Source: Ignavibacteriales bacterium (lineage in GTDB: Bacteria; Bacteroidota; Ignavibacteria; Ignavibacteriales; Ignavibacteriaceae). Taken from it: a DNA stretch of 9,815 nucleotides. Below, piece after piece: positions 1-6,730 of this stretch. Position numbers and translations under genes: made by a program. The DNA lies in NCBI GenBank assembly GCA_003142915.1, contig PLNZ01000254.1, positions 7,733-17,547 of the forward strand. Direction: 5' to 3'. Below the pieces are notes generated by a model. It was given only the letters and a program-made list of their open reading frames with translations. It made no database searches and was not told the DNA's origin. Position 1 is the stretch's first letter, and each line of letters opens with the position of its first letter.

Positions 1-288
1 TCTAAGGTTATTTTCAAGCTTTTGGTAATCATCCAAATAATTTTTAGGCTTTACTAATTTTAAATTGCCTGCAAGATTCATTAGTTTTTTGTAAGTAAAA
101 ATAATTGCGCTGATGAACGCCGGGTCTATCGACGAACAATTTGACAGATCAATCACTATTTTTCTGTAACCATTGTCAATCTCTTTAGTTAAAAGGTTTT
201 GGAAATGCAATGCTTCCAGAAAAGTAGCTCTTTTGATTATTACACTTGCTATTATTATATCTTTCGAATATTCTAAAGTAAAATCCAT
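1..288 (-). CDS. STAS-domain protein (anti-sigma factor antagonist-like), partial, 3' end outside window
   Basis: An open frame starts at ATG 288 and stays open for 96 codons to the left edge, so the C-terminus is missing. The translation has the STAS layout: an N-terminal beta strand, an amphipathic stretch (LEALHFQNLLTKEI), then the core strand KIVIDLSNCSSID at about residues 43-55, helix PAFISAIIFTYKKL, and strand NLKLVKP. STAS proteins such as SpoIIAA bind anti-sigma or switch kinases in the cytoplasm and are controlled by phosphorylation of a Ser/Thr in a DSSG-type loop. Here the loop reads D-P-A-F (residues 55-58), so the usual phosphorylatable serine appears to be Ala57; it may be a degenerate or constitutively active version, or belong to a STAS subgroup with another role. 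Only a weak ribosome site (AGGTAAAG, ~12 nt upstream) is visible. No partner kinase or phosphatase gene lies inside the window. Confidence 0.75.
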   Translation of the reverse strand, partial: MDFTLEYSKDIIIASVIIKRATFLEALHFQNLLTKEIDNGYRKIVIDLSNCSSIDPAFISAIIFTYKKLMNLAGNLKLVKPKNYLDDYQKLENNLR

Positions 289-563
289 AATTAAAAATTC
301 TTTACCTAATTGTATTATCGAAACAATTATGCAATAGTTAATGATAATAATAAGACTTTTAGCATATCCGTCCAAATTAAAAGTAAATTGTGCAGAATAC
401 TACTAAAATAGATTGTGTAATGACTTAATAAACAGCCATTTTGGCAAACTCAGCGCCTTTGTTTCCCCTTCCTTTGGCAACGGAAGGGGGTTGAGTTCAC
501 TATTGTAATAAATCATTAGAATAAATTAATTTTTCAAAACATTTTTATCATCTAAGAATTATT
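289..563. other. Intergenic region without a recognisable gene
   Basis: No coding frame with protein-like content was found on either strand. The spacer is AT-rich apart from a GC-rich inverted repeat at 465-489. It must contain the promoter of the STAS gene (minus strand), but no clear -35/-10 pair stands out. It also marks the broken 5' edge of the methyltransferase relic that follows: no SAM-binding G-rich loop of a methyltransferase N-terminus is detectable here in any plus-strand frame. Confidence 0.6.
465..489. repeat. GC-rich inverted repeat (hairpin)
   Basis: CCCCTTCC (465-472) is followed by a 9-nt loop and the perfect complement GGAAGGGG (482-489). There is no T-run on either side, so it is not a classical intrinsic terminator. 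It stands out in otherwise AT-rich DNA and resembles the small palindromic intergenic repeats that are scattered in many Bacteroidota-type genomes; whether it recurs elsewhere cannot be seen here. Confidence 0.5.
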
Positions 564-890
564 TTGGATATTAATCAGTTTATGATTGAATATAAAAACC
601 TTTTATTAGATATTTCATCCGATTACCGTAAGGTAAACCATACAAACATCAATAAAGACATCTTTGAAAATTATTTTAACAAATACAATGTTGTCAATTT
701 TCCAAATAAGCAATCATTTGATTTTGAGGGACTAAAAAGCAGGCCGCTTTCTTGATCGTATGCACCGGATGAAAATAACCATTATTATATTCCGATGATA
801 AAAAATCTTGCAAAGCTTCTCCGGCAATACGAACAAAACGGAAAAGTAAACTTTATTTATAACACTGAAGTTTATTACGAGAAATTATAA
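564..890 (+). pseudogene. SAM-dependent methyltransferase relic (C-terminal half, in-frame TGA)
   Basis: One plus-strand frame reads for 109 codons from about 564 to TAA 888-890, interrupted only by TGA at 753-755. The first part contains DYRKVNHTNI and FDFEGLKSRPLS; after the stop it continues SYAPDENNHYYIPMIKNL and ends in NFIYNTEVYYEKL. From memory of the family, this is the C-terminal half of a class I methyltransferase of the type ending FDFEGLKGRLLSSSYAPEE...YNT.VYYGKL, where the TGA replaces a serine codon (TCA to TGA is one change). The N-terminal SAM-binding half is absent: an in-frame TAA lies at 522-524 and no homologous sequence is visible upstream. It is therefore both 5'-truncated and nonsense-mutated. 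It runs convergently into the PII-like gene, with 3 bp between the stops. Calling 564-755 a gene of its own (TTG start, 63 aa) would be misleading. Confidence 0.75.
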
Positions 891-893
891 ATG

Positions 894-1193
894 TCACAAA
901 ATCTTTTCTAACGGCATCTGGAATATCCTGATTTTATCGTCATTCTTTACTATTTCATTATTAAATTTGGTCACACCGTTGATAAGTTCATTCAGTGCAC
1001 TTTCTTCCTGAAATGCTATCATTCGTACAAAATTATAACCGGGGTATGCCCTTGTCCCGAGATGGGCATCAGAAAAATGCCCTTTTCCTTTGACGTTTTC
1101 CCATTCGGTAAAATAGTCAATTTTCAAATCTTCAAATAACCGAGTAATCCTCTCTTCCAAAATACTATGGTAGACAATAAATACTATCTTCAT
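894..1193 (-). CDS. PII-like transporter-associated protein (PG0541 family)
   Basis: A 99-residue protein with ATG at 1193 preceded by AAAGGTG, a good ribosome site. The sequence opens with the beta strand MKIVFIVYHS, then a helix (EERITRLFEDL), then YFTEWENVKGKG (28-39) and DAHLGTRAYPGYN (42-54), and ends with a second alpha/beta unit. The TEW..V.GKG...HLGT..YPG.N signature is the one I associate with the PG0541 family, a small PII-fold group usually encoded next to RND-type efflux pumps and thought to sense a ligand or regulate the transporter. That function is inferred from neighbours in other genomes. In this window no transporter is adjacent: downstream is the methyltransferase relic and upstream a 138-bp spacer, so it may be an orphan left from a larger operon. 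A short frame overlaps its start by 4 bp (ATGA). Family assignment fairly sure; function uncertain. Confidence 0.8.
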   Translation of the reverse strand: MKIVFIVYHSILEERITRLFEDLKIDYFTEWENVKGKGHFSDAHLGTRAYPGYNFVRMIAFQEESALNELINGVTKFNNEIVKNDDKIRIFQMPLEKIL

Positions 1194-1294
1194 ATTGCAC
1201 CTTTATAAAGTTTAGTTTTTTTTAAAATTATCTTATTTCCGTTCAATAGTCGGACATCCATAACAGATTTACAATTTTTTCTTTCCGGGGAATC
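1190..1294 (-). other. Short open frame overlapping the PII-like gene start (possible leader or relic)
   Basis: A minus-strand frame runs from just after an in-frame TAA to TGA 1192-1190, 34 codons (internal ATG at 1261 giving 23 residues: MDVRLLNGNK...LYKGAI). Its stop overlaps the PII-like start as ATGA, the arrangement seen in translationally coupled operons, and the PII ribosome site lies inside it. It could be the remains of the 3' end of a lost upstream gene, a leader peptide, or chance. I recognise no family, and AT-rich DNA produces such frames often. Confidence 0.2.
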
Positions 1295-1331
1295 TTTTAT
1301 TTATAAATATGAAATTTCTTGTTATAAAAAG

Positions 1332-1913
1332 CTATAAAATAAAAAACAATACTGCTACACAGATAACAACTATAATTATCCCTATAATTATTAATGCGCT
1401 GTATTTTTTCCATGCTTGTTCAGTTTCGACTTCTGCCCCGCTGCCGGGTTTTATGTCATTGTGATCCTTAATTTTTACGGGCAGCAGTTCCATGGCACTG
1501 ATTTTAATGGCAGTAAGCTGCTTCTCATATTCTGTTATGGATTCGGTTACAATAGCGCTGTCGATTGTATAGCCATAAGAAACCATCGCAGTTTTAAGAC
1601 TGTTTTTTTCTTGTTCCAAATAACTTGTGGAAATCTCTTTTAATATTTCTTTAAAAGTCTTCCTGTCGTCGTCATCAATTTTTATCTTAAATGGTATCGA
1701 ACCGATTAGTGAATATATCGCAAGTTCAATAATATCTTTGTAATGCCGTTTATTCATTTCGATACGTCGGTCAAAAAAAATGGAAAAGTTCAATGTGTCT
1801 GCGAGTTTATCTTTATCAAGTAATGCACTCACTTCCTTAGTTTGAGTTTTCTCAAGTTCACGCTTTTTAGGATTAAATCCCCCTTCAAATTTTTCTTTTT
1901 CAAAGCTGCCCAT
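1332..1913 (-). CDS. Hypothetical protein with C-terminal membrane anchor
   Basis: A 193-residue protein starting at ATG 1913. I do not recognise the family. The first ~35 residues are charged and probably disordered (repeated K/E). Residues ~36-150 look like a mixed, mostly helical cytoplasmic domain with an acidic run IDDDDRK (79-85) and a long helix-prone stretch around 85-140. A short linker rich in Gly/Ser/Glu (155-166) leads to a single very hydrophobic segment, residues 171-193, that ends the protein. With no signal peptide and the only membrane segment at the extreme C-terminus, it has the layout of a tail-anchored protein facing the cytoplasm. The ribosome site is weak (GGAT about 7 nt upstream). 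Spacing to the PII-like gene is 138 bp on the same strand, so co-transcription is possible but not shown. Real gene by length, composition and domain logic; function unknown. Confidence 0.75.
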   Translation of the reverse strand: MGSFEKEKFEGGFNPKKRELEKTQTKEVSALLDKDKLADTLNFSIFFDRRIEMNKRHYKDIIELAIYSLIGSIPFKIKIDDDDRKTFKEILKEISTSYLEQEKNSLKTAMVSYGYTIDSAIVTESITEYEKQLTAIKISAMELLPVKIKDHNDIKPGSGAEVETEQAWKKYSALIIIGIIIVVICVAVLFFIL

Positions 1914-2136
1914 TTTTTAATATCCGTTTTATGATAAATATTTTTAAGCTGAGAATTTTCTAAAATTGCATAATTATTATTTATATAAGCGCATATATTA
2001 TCTATAAATGCTCAAATTAATATAGGTTCTATCTCATTCTTGAGCAAATTATATTTATAATGTGGATGCAATTTTTCATTAAAAGAATATATTGACGATA
2101 TTAACAAATGAGCTGTAGTTTTATCGCTTCATTGTT

Positions 2137-2244
2137 TCATTGCTGTATTTTTGCCGCTGCATAGTTGAAATCAACACCAATTTTAATACCATTCATCCTA
2201 AGCGGCAAAATTATTTCCTGCGGCTTGCACAATAAAAGGAGAAG
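2137..2244 (-). other. Unidentified open frame fragment overlapping the cupin relic
   Basis: A minus-strand frame between stop codons reads 35 codons ending PQEIILPLRMNGIKIGVDFN (then YAAAKIQQ, TGA 2139-2137), with an internal ATG at 2196. Its composition looks protein-like (alternating hydrophobic and charged residues), but it overlaps the cupin relic in another frame, and I recognise no family. It may be the tail of a second decayed gene, or chance. Confidence 0.2.
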
Positions 2245-2260
2245 TTATTAGCTTTGGCAT
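2198..2260 (-). pseudogene. Cupin gene relic (first ~16 codons only)
   Basis: From ATG 2260 on the minus strand the frame reads MPKLITSPFIVQAAGN, then NFAA and TAG (2200-2198). From memory, small cupin-domain proteins of Bacteroidota and relatives begin MPKLI.KPTI.EAAGNKPK.IEE, so the first 16 residues match the start of such a gene, after which the match stops at once. No cupin barrel motif follows in any frame before 1914. I read this as the 5' stub of a deleted gene. The match is short and rests on recall, so it is tentative. Confidence 0.4.
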
Positions 2261-2321
2261 ATTAGACAACTTTTTTAAATCTTAATTTTATTAAAAAATA
2301 ATTAATTTTTAATTAAATTTC

Positions 2322-2349
2322 ATCCGATTATTAAATTAAATTATCCGAT
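2322..2349. promoter_or_regulatory. Direct repeat ATCCGAT, 21-bp phase, upstream of alpha-galactosidase gene
   Basis: ATCCGAT occurs at 2322-2328 and again at 2343-2349. The two copies are 21 bp apart start to start, two helical turns, and lie 20-48 bp before the first ATG of the GH27 gene in otherwise almost pure A/T DNA. The spacing suits a regulator binding the same face of the helix, so this could be an operator for the enzyme pair. That is an inference from position and phasing only. Confidence 0.35.
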
Positions 2350-2369
2350 AAACTTTCTTCATTTTATTA

Positions 2370-4385
2370 ATGGTGAAAAATATGAAAATATTATTTTTTG
2401 TTATTCTATTGTATTCATTTTGTTCATTTACTTTAAAAGCACAAACTATCCGGCTGGATAAACTTGATCTCACAAATATGGAATGCGGCTGGGGAACAGC
2501 ACAAGCAAATAAATCCGTTGAAGGGAATACACTTAGCATAGCAGGGCAAAAATTTGAACACGGAGTTGGAACACACGCAATCAGTACATTTTTATTAAAC
2601 ATTAATGACAATGGAAAACGGTTTTTGGCAACAGTGGGTGTCGATGATGAAGCCACAAATAAAGGTTCGGTTGAATTCTTTGTTTTGGGAGATAGAAAAG
2701 TTCTTTGGCAAAGCGGTATTATGAAAAAAGGAACCGCTTCAAAAATAGTTGATGTTGATATAAGCAATATTAAAAAGCTTGGTCTACTTGTAACCGATGC
2801 AGGAGATGGTATTGATTACGATCATGCTGATTGGTGTGATGCTAAAATTGAAATGACGAAAGATGTATCACTTTCATCTCAATTAATAAAAAGGACAACA
2901 CAGAAAGCTTATATCTCAACTCCTAAAACGTCCGATCATCCCCAAATAAACGGAGCAAATATTTTTGGAGTAAGTCCGGGTCATCTATTTCTTTATACAA
3001 TTGCCGCTACCGGCAAAAGACCGATAATTTTTTCAGCGAAGAGTCTACCGGAAGGATTAACCCTTGACCCGAAAACCGGTATTATAACAGGCAAAATTGA
3101 TAAAGAAGGGCTATACAAAACAATTTTATTTGCAAAGAATAATCTTGGAAAAGCAGAAAGAGAATTTCGCATTTCTGTAGGCAGTACAATAAGTCTAACT
3201 CCGCCCTTAGGCTGGAATAGCTGGAACTGCTGGGCGGGAGCGGTTGATGCAAGTAAAGTAGAAGCCGCTGCCGATGCAATGGTTAAAACGGGATTAATAA
3301 ATCATGGTTGGACATTCATTAATATCGATGATTGCTGGTCTATCAAACCCGGCTCAAAAGATTCTTTGATCGCCGGTGATGCACGTGATAAAAATGGTAT
3401 GATAAATACAAATAATAAATTTCCCGATATGAAAGCGCTGAGTAATTATATTCATAATAAAGGATTGAAGCTCGGAATTTATTCTTCCCCGGGGCCTACA
3501 ACTTGCGCCGGATATACCGCAAGTTACCAGCATGAAGATCAGGATGCTCTGCGCTATGCCGAATGGGAAATAGATTATTTAAAATATGATTGGTGTTCTT
3601 ACGGCAGTATAGATACAAATCAAAATCTTGAAGCTTATCAAAAGCCTTATAAAGTAATGCGTGCTTCATTAGATAAAGTGAACAGGGATATTGTGTACAG
3701 CTTATGTCAATACGGAATGGGAAACGTTTGGGAATGGGGCGCCGAAATAGGAGGTAATAGCTGGAGAACCACAGGAGATATTTCTGATAGCTGGTCAAGT
3801 GTTTCTCAAAATGGATTCAATCAAGCCGGGCATGAAAAATATGCTTCTCCGGGACATTGGAATGATCCCGACATGCTTGTAGTTGGATTAGTCGGTTGGG
3901 GACCGAGTTTACACCCGTCAAAGCTTACTCCCGATGAACAATATTCACATATCAGTTTGTGGTGTCTATTATCTTCTCCATTATTAATAGGTTGCGATCT
4001 CTCAAGGCTGGATAATTTTACCTTGAATCTTTTATCTAATGATGAAGTACTTGCCGTTGATCAGGATCCTCTCGGCAAACAGGCAAGCCGGATACTTGAT
4101 GCAGATGGAAAACAAATTTGGATAAAAGATTTGGAAGATGGTTCCAAAGCTGTTGGTTTATTCAATACCGATAATAACAAAAAAACCCCAAGCGATTATT
4201 TCTCCCCAGGAAATTCCAATATTAAAGAACTAATAATTTTTAAAGCTTCGGATATTCGTATTTCCGGTAAATTTAGAGTCAGAGATCTTTGGCGACAAAA
4301 AAATCTCGGAATATACTCCAACGAATTTTCCATAAAGGTACCATATCACGGAGTAAAGCTGTTAAAAATTACTCCAATAAAATAA
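2370..4385 (+). CDS. Secreted GH27 alpha-galactosidase with N-terminal NPCBM domain
   Basis: A 671-residue exported glycoside hydrolase. Residues 5-25 form a signal peptide (hydrophobic core ILFFVILLYSF, likely cleavage before QTIRLD). Residues ~26-165 are an NPCBM-type carbohydrate-binding beta-sandwich (FEHGVGTHAIS, ADWCDAKIEM). Residues ~188-270 look like a putative-Ig (He_PIG-type) spacer (LPEGLTLDPKTGIITG). The GH27 catalytic barrel begins at PPLGWNSWNCW (278-288), with substrate-binding DD (320-321), nucleophile Asp407 in YLKYDWC, acid/base Asp470 in RTTGDISDSW, and GHWNDPDML (495-503). Residues ~575-671 form the C-terminal beta domain. All catalytic residues are intact. Expected activity is retaining cleavage of alpha-galactosides; GH27 also contains alpha-N-acetylgalactosaminidases and related enzymes, so the exact substrate is open. 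A second ATG at 2382, preceded by GGTGA, may be the true start and gives a standard signal peptide. The M1 peptidase gene follows after about 70 bp. Confidence 0.93.
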   Translation: MVKNMKILFFVILLYSFCSFTLKAQTIRLDKLDLTNMECGWGTAQANKSVEGNTLSIAGQKFEHGVGTHAISTFLLNINDNGKRFLATVGVDDEATNKGSVEFFVLGDRKVLWQSGIMKKGTASKIVDVDISNIKKLGLLVTDAGDGIDYDHADWCDAKIEMTKDVSLSSQLIKRTTQKAYISTPKTSDHPQINGANIFGVSPGHLFLYTIAATGKRPIIFSAKSLPEGLTLDPKTGIITGKIDKEGLYKTILFAKNNLGKAEREFRISVGSTISLTPPLGWNSWNCWAGAVDASKVEAAADAMVKTGLINHGWTFINIDDCWSIKPGSKDSLIAGDARDKNGMINTNNKFPDMKALSNYIHNKGLKLGIYSSPGPTTCAGYTASYQHEDQDALRYAEWEIDYLKYDWCSYGSIDTNQNLEAYQKPYKVMRASLDKVNRDIVYSLCQYGMGNVWEWGAEIGGNSWRTTGDISDSWSSVSQNGFNQAGHEKYASPGHWNDPDMLVVGLVGWGPSLHPSKLTPDEQYSHISLWCLLSSPLLIGCDLSRLDNFTLNLLSNDEVLAVDQDPLGKQASRILDADGKQIWIKDLEDGSKAVGLFNTDNNKKTPSDYFSPGNSNIKELIIFKASDIRISGKFRVRDLWRQKNLGIYSNEFSIKVPYHGVKLLKITPIK

Positions 4386-4398
4386 CAGGATTATATTA

Positions 4399-4413
4399 CG
4401 ATTCGCTGAATCG
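4399..4413 (+). other. Small hairpin between the GH27 and M1 peptidase genes
   Basis: CGATTC (4399-4404), loop GCT, GAATCG (4408-4413): a perfect 6-bp stem, 13 nt after the GH27 stop. ATTAC (4396-4399 plus C) and GTAAT (4418-4422) flank it as a possible alternative stem. No T-run follows, so it is more likely an mRNA-stabilising or attenuating hairpin in a two-gene transcript than a full terminator. Confidence 0.3.
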
Positions 4414-4455
4414 CATTGTAATTTAGTTCATAATCATTTCTGATTGGGAACATGG

Positions 4456-6168
4456 ATGAAGCAAATAATATATTCTACCATAATAATTTTTACTATATTA
4501 ATTCATTTTGTAAATGCGCAAGAGCCATCGCATTATAATTGGGGACCGTTTACAAGAGCTGATTCTTTGCGGGGATACCTCTCCCCTCTTCGTTCATGCT
4601 ATGATGTAACCTATTACAATCTTGATATTTCAGTTGATACTTCCACCAAATCTATAAAAGGTTCAAACACAATCAGGTTCAAAGTAGTAAATACATTTGA
4701 TAAAATGCAGGTTGATTTGTTTGCCAATATGAATATTGACAAAATAGAGTTTGAGGACGGCACACCGTTAAAGTATTCCCGCGAAGCCGGAGCCGTGTTT
4801 ATCAGTTTTCCAAACAAATTAGAACAAAAATCAATTCATCAAATAGTTTTTTACTATTCGGGCAAACCTCAAATTGCAGAACGTCCCCCATGGGATGGGG
4901 GTTTTATATGGACAAATGATAAAAAAGGAAACCCTTGGGTGGAAGTAACCTGCCAGGGAACCGGTGCAAGCCTTTGGTGGCCTAACAAAGATCACCAGTC
5001 GGATGAACCCGATAGTATGTTGATAAATATTACCGTGCCCAAAGGCCTTGAAGATATTTCAAACGGCCGGCTTAGAAGTAAAACAGTCTTACCTGACAGC
5101 AGTACAAAATATAGCTGGTTCGTAAGTTATCCGATTAATAATTACGACGTTACAATTAATATTTGCAAATATACTCACTTTAACGATGTATATACAAGCA
5201 AAGACGGCAGCAAGCTTACACTCGACTATTACGTTCTACCTGAAAATCTTGTGAAAGCTAAAAAACATTTTCAGCAAGTAAAAACCATGCACGCTTGTTA
5301 TGAAAAATATTTCGGTAAATATCCTTTCTACCGCGACGGCTATAAACTAATCGAGTCCTCCCACAACGGCATGGAACATCAATCGGCTGTGGCTTACGGT
5401 AATCATTACATTACAGGTTATGAAGGTTATGCAAGCAGCAATGTTGGATTAAAATTTGATTTTATTATTATCCACGAAAGCGCCCATGAGTGGTGGGGCA
5501 ATAGCATAACATCTAATGACATTGCAGATATGTGGATACATGAAAGTTTCGGAGCTTATGCCGAGGCTCTTTATGTTGAATATAACTGGGGACACAAAGC
5601 GGCATTAACATATATGAACGGCAAAAAGACTAATATCAGGAATGATAAGCCTATTATCGGCCCATATAATGTAAATCAGGAAGGCGCAGGCGATATGTAT
5701 GATAAAGGTCAACTTGTATTGAATACATTACGTGATGTAATAAATAATGATACTCTTTGGTTCTCAATCTTAAAAGGGATGCAGGAAAAATTTGCATACC
5801 AATGTATAAATGCAGATGATATTACGAACTATATAAACCAAAGGACAGGACAGGATTTAAATTATTTTTTCGAACAGTATTTACGTTATGTAAATTTCCC
5901 AATTTTTACGGCTTATGTAATTAAAAAAGGGAATGAAACTGCCTTAAGGTACAAATGGGAAGCAGATGTAAAAGATTTTAAAATGCCCATAAAAGTTACA
6001 ATTTCAAAAAATCATTTTGTATTTATTTATCCAACAACGAAATTTCAATCGATGAAGCTTAAAAAATTTGATCCGAAAGATTTTAAAGTTGATGAAAATG
6101 AATTTTTGTGCGGAACAAAGATATACCGTTCTTATGTTGATCCGAAGAGTGATATAAATATTTTTTAG
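4456..6168 (+). CDS. Secreted M1-family (gluzincin) aminopeptidase
   Basis: A 570-residue exported zinc metallopeptidase. The N-terminus MKQIIYSTIIIFTILIHF is a signal peptide, probably cleaved after VNA before QEPS. An N-terminal beta-sandwich (about 40-255) is followed by the thermolysin-like catalytic domain. Numbering from this ATG, the substrate motif is GMEHQ (305-309), the zinc site is HESAHEWW (340-347: His340, Glu341, His344), the third ligand is Glu363 in HESFGAYAEAL, and the catalytic Tyr415 is in MYDKG. The exopeptidase motif is GMEH rather than the textbook GAMEN, which I believe is normal for this Bacteroidota-type subgroup. The large C-terminal helical domain of ERAP/PepN enzymes is missing; a short C-terminal domain (~480-570) remains. 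An upstream in-frame TTG at 4444 is possible, but ATG 4456 has GGGAA 5 nt before it and gives a cleaner signal peptide. Probably co-transcribed with the GH27 gene. Confidence 0.92.
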   Translation: MKQIIYSTIIIFTILIHFVNAQEPSHYNWGPFTRADSLRGYLSPLRSCYDVTYYNLDISVDTSTKSIKGSNTIRFKVVNTFDKMQVDLFANMNIDKIEFEDGTPLKYSREAGAVFISFPNKLEQKSIHQIVFYYSGKPQIAERPPWDGGFIWTNDKKGNPWVEVTCQGTGASLWWPNKDHQSDEPDSMLINITVPKGLEDISNGRLRSKTVLPDSSTKYSWFVSYPINNYDVTINICKYTHFNDVYTSKDGSKLTLDYYVLPENLVKAKKHFQQVKTMHACYEKYFGKYPFYRDGYKLIESSHNGMEHQSAVAYGNHYITGYEGYASSNVGLKFDFIIIHESAHEWWGNSITSNDIADMWIHESFGAYAEALYVEYNWGHKAALTYMNGKKTNIRNDKPIIGPYNVNQEGAGDMYDKGQLVLNTLRDVINNDTLWFSILKGMQEKFAYQCINADDITNYINQRTGQDLNYFFEQYLRYVNFPIFTAYVIKKGNETALRYKWEADVKDFKMPIKVTISKNHFVFIYPTTKFQSMKLKKFDPKDFKVDENEFLCGTKIYRSYVDPKSDINIF

Positions 6169-6197
6169 TCTTAAGGTTAAGCCCTGCTTCGCTATTA

Positions 6198-6239
6198 GGA
6201 AAACAAGATAGATGAAGTTAATTCACGGTTTGGTTTTCC
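6198..6239. terminator. Possible weak terminator between convergent genes
   Basis: GGAAAAC (6198-6204) and GTTTTCC (6233-6239) form a 7-bp stem with a 28-nt loop in the 93-bp gap where the M1 peptidase and zinc-ribbon genes converge. The long loop and lack of a clean T-run make this a weak candidate; no better terminator is visible in the gap. Confidence 0.2.
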
Positions 6240-6261
6240 GGATTTCGATTACATAGAACTT

Positions 6262-6603
6262 TTATTTATTTGCATTGAATATAGTGAACTTCAAATCAAA
6301 ATTTTTTAATAACTCTCTTACTGTTTGTACCTGGTCTTCCCTTACCTTTAAAATAGAAGGATCCATATATCCCCTTATGTAGGCTGTGTTTTCTCCCTGA
6401 ATAAAATATTCTATACCCTGATCATCAAGTATACTTCTGAGTACGGCAATATCCCCCAGATTATAGGTTGAAAGAATGGGTATAAAAGTTGCGTTATCTT
6501 CATTTACTTCACGCTCCGGTAGTGAAACAACAAGGTCTGCATCGCAGTCACTACAGTGAGTAATCCCTTCTTGATATTCTGCTTTACAATTTGGACAAAA
6601 CAT
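6262..6603 (-). CDS. Zinc-ribbon / DUF2007 protein
   Basis: A 113-residue protein from ATG 6603. The N-terminus FCPNCKAEY...HCSDCDADL is a zinc ribbon with Cys3, Cys6, Cys17 and Cys20. Residues ~40-100 (PILSTYNLGDIAVLRSILDD, then GIEYFIQGE and ILKVREDQVQTVRELL) match DUF2007, a small ferredoxin-like domain described as a putative signal-transducing or protein-interaction module. No enzyme residues are evident; a cytoplasmic regulatory or scaffold role is an inference. The ribosome site is unusually strong for this window: AGAGGAGG, complementary to 6607-6614, with only 3 nt to ATG. It faces the M1 peptidase gene and is separated by 288 bp from the RNA-binding protein gene upstream on the same strand, with a hairpin between, so it is probably transcribed on its own. 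Confidence 0.85.
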   Translation of the reverse strand: MFCPNCKAEYQEGITHCSDCDADLVVSLPEREVNEDNATFIPILSTYNLGDIAVLRSILDDQGIEYFIQGENTAYIRGYMDPSILKVREDQVQTVRELLKNFDLKFTIFNANK

Positions 6604-6605
6604 AA

Positions 6606-6614
6606 TCCTCCTCT
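6606..6614 (-). promoter_or_regulatory. Strong Shine-Dalgarno site of the zinc-ribbon gene
   Basis: Minus-strand AGAGGAGGA ends 2 nt before ATG 6603. It is the only near-perfect anti-SD match in the window; the other genes use AAGGAA, AAAGGTG or nothing obvious. The very short spacing is unusual. Confidence 0.6.
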
Positions 6615-6730
6615 GATTGATTTTTAAAATGTAAAAAATCTATCATTTGAAAATATTATAGTATACCTTTAAAAAATAGGCTACGAAGGAAAAATCAACC
6701 GGATATTTAAAAATATGCTTAAGGTAAGAG

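Larger units (their letters stand above)
1914..2369. other. 456-bp intergenic region between divergent genes, with gene relics
   Basis: The region separates the minus-strand tail-anchored gene from the plus-strand alpha-galactosidase gene and must hold both promoters. It contains an inverted repeat TGCTCAA (2009-2015) / TTGAGCA (2040-2046), a cupin-like relic (2198-2260, minus), an unidentified minus frame (2137-2244), a nearly pure A/T block (about 2270-2320) and two ATCCGAT repeats. No complete gene is present. Confidence 0.6.

Noticed and set aside
753..755. TGA in the methyltransferase frame as a recoded codon (selenocysteine or reassigned)
   Set aside because: The gene also lacks its whole N-terminal half, no SECIS-like hairpin is evident right after it, and other genes in the window use TGA as a normal stop (for example the PII-like gene).
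2336..2767. 143-codon minus-strand frame over the start of the GH27 gene
   Set aside because: It lies antisense to the signal peptide and NPCBM domain of a clear gene and has no recognisable domain; similar antisense frames at 3082-3279, 3496-3798 and 4614-4817 were dropped for the same reason.
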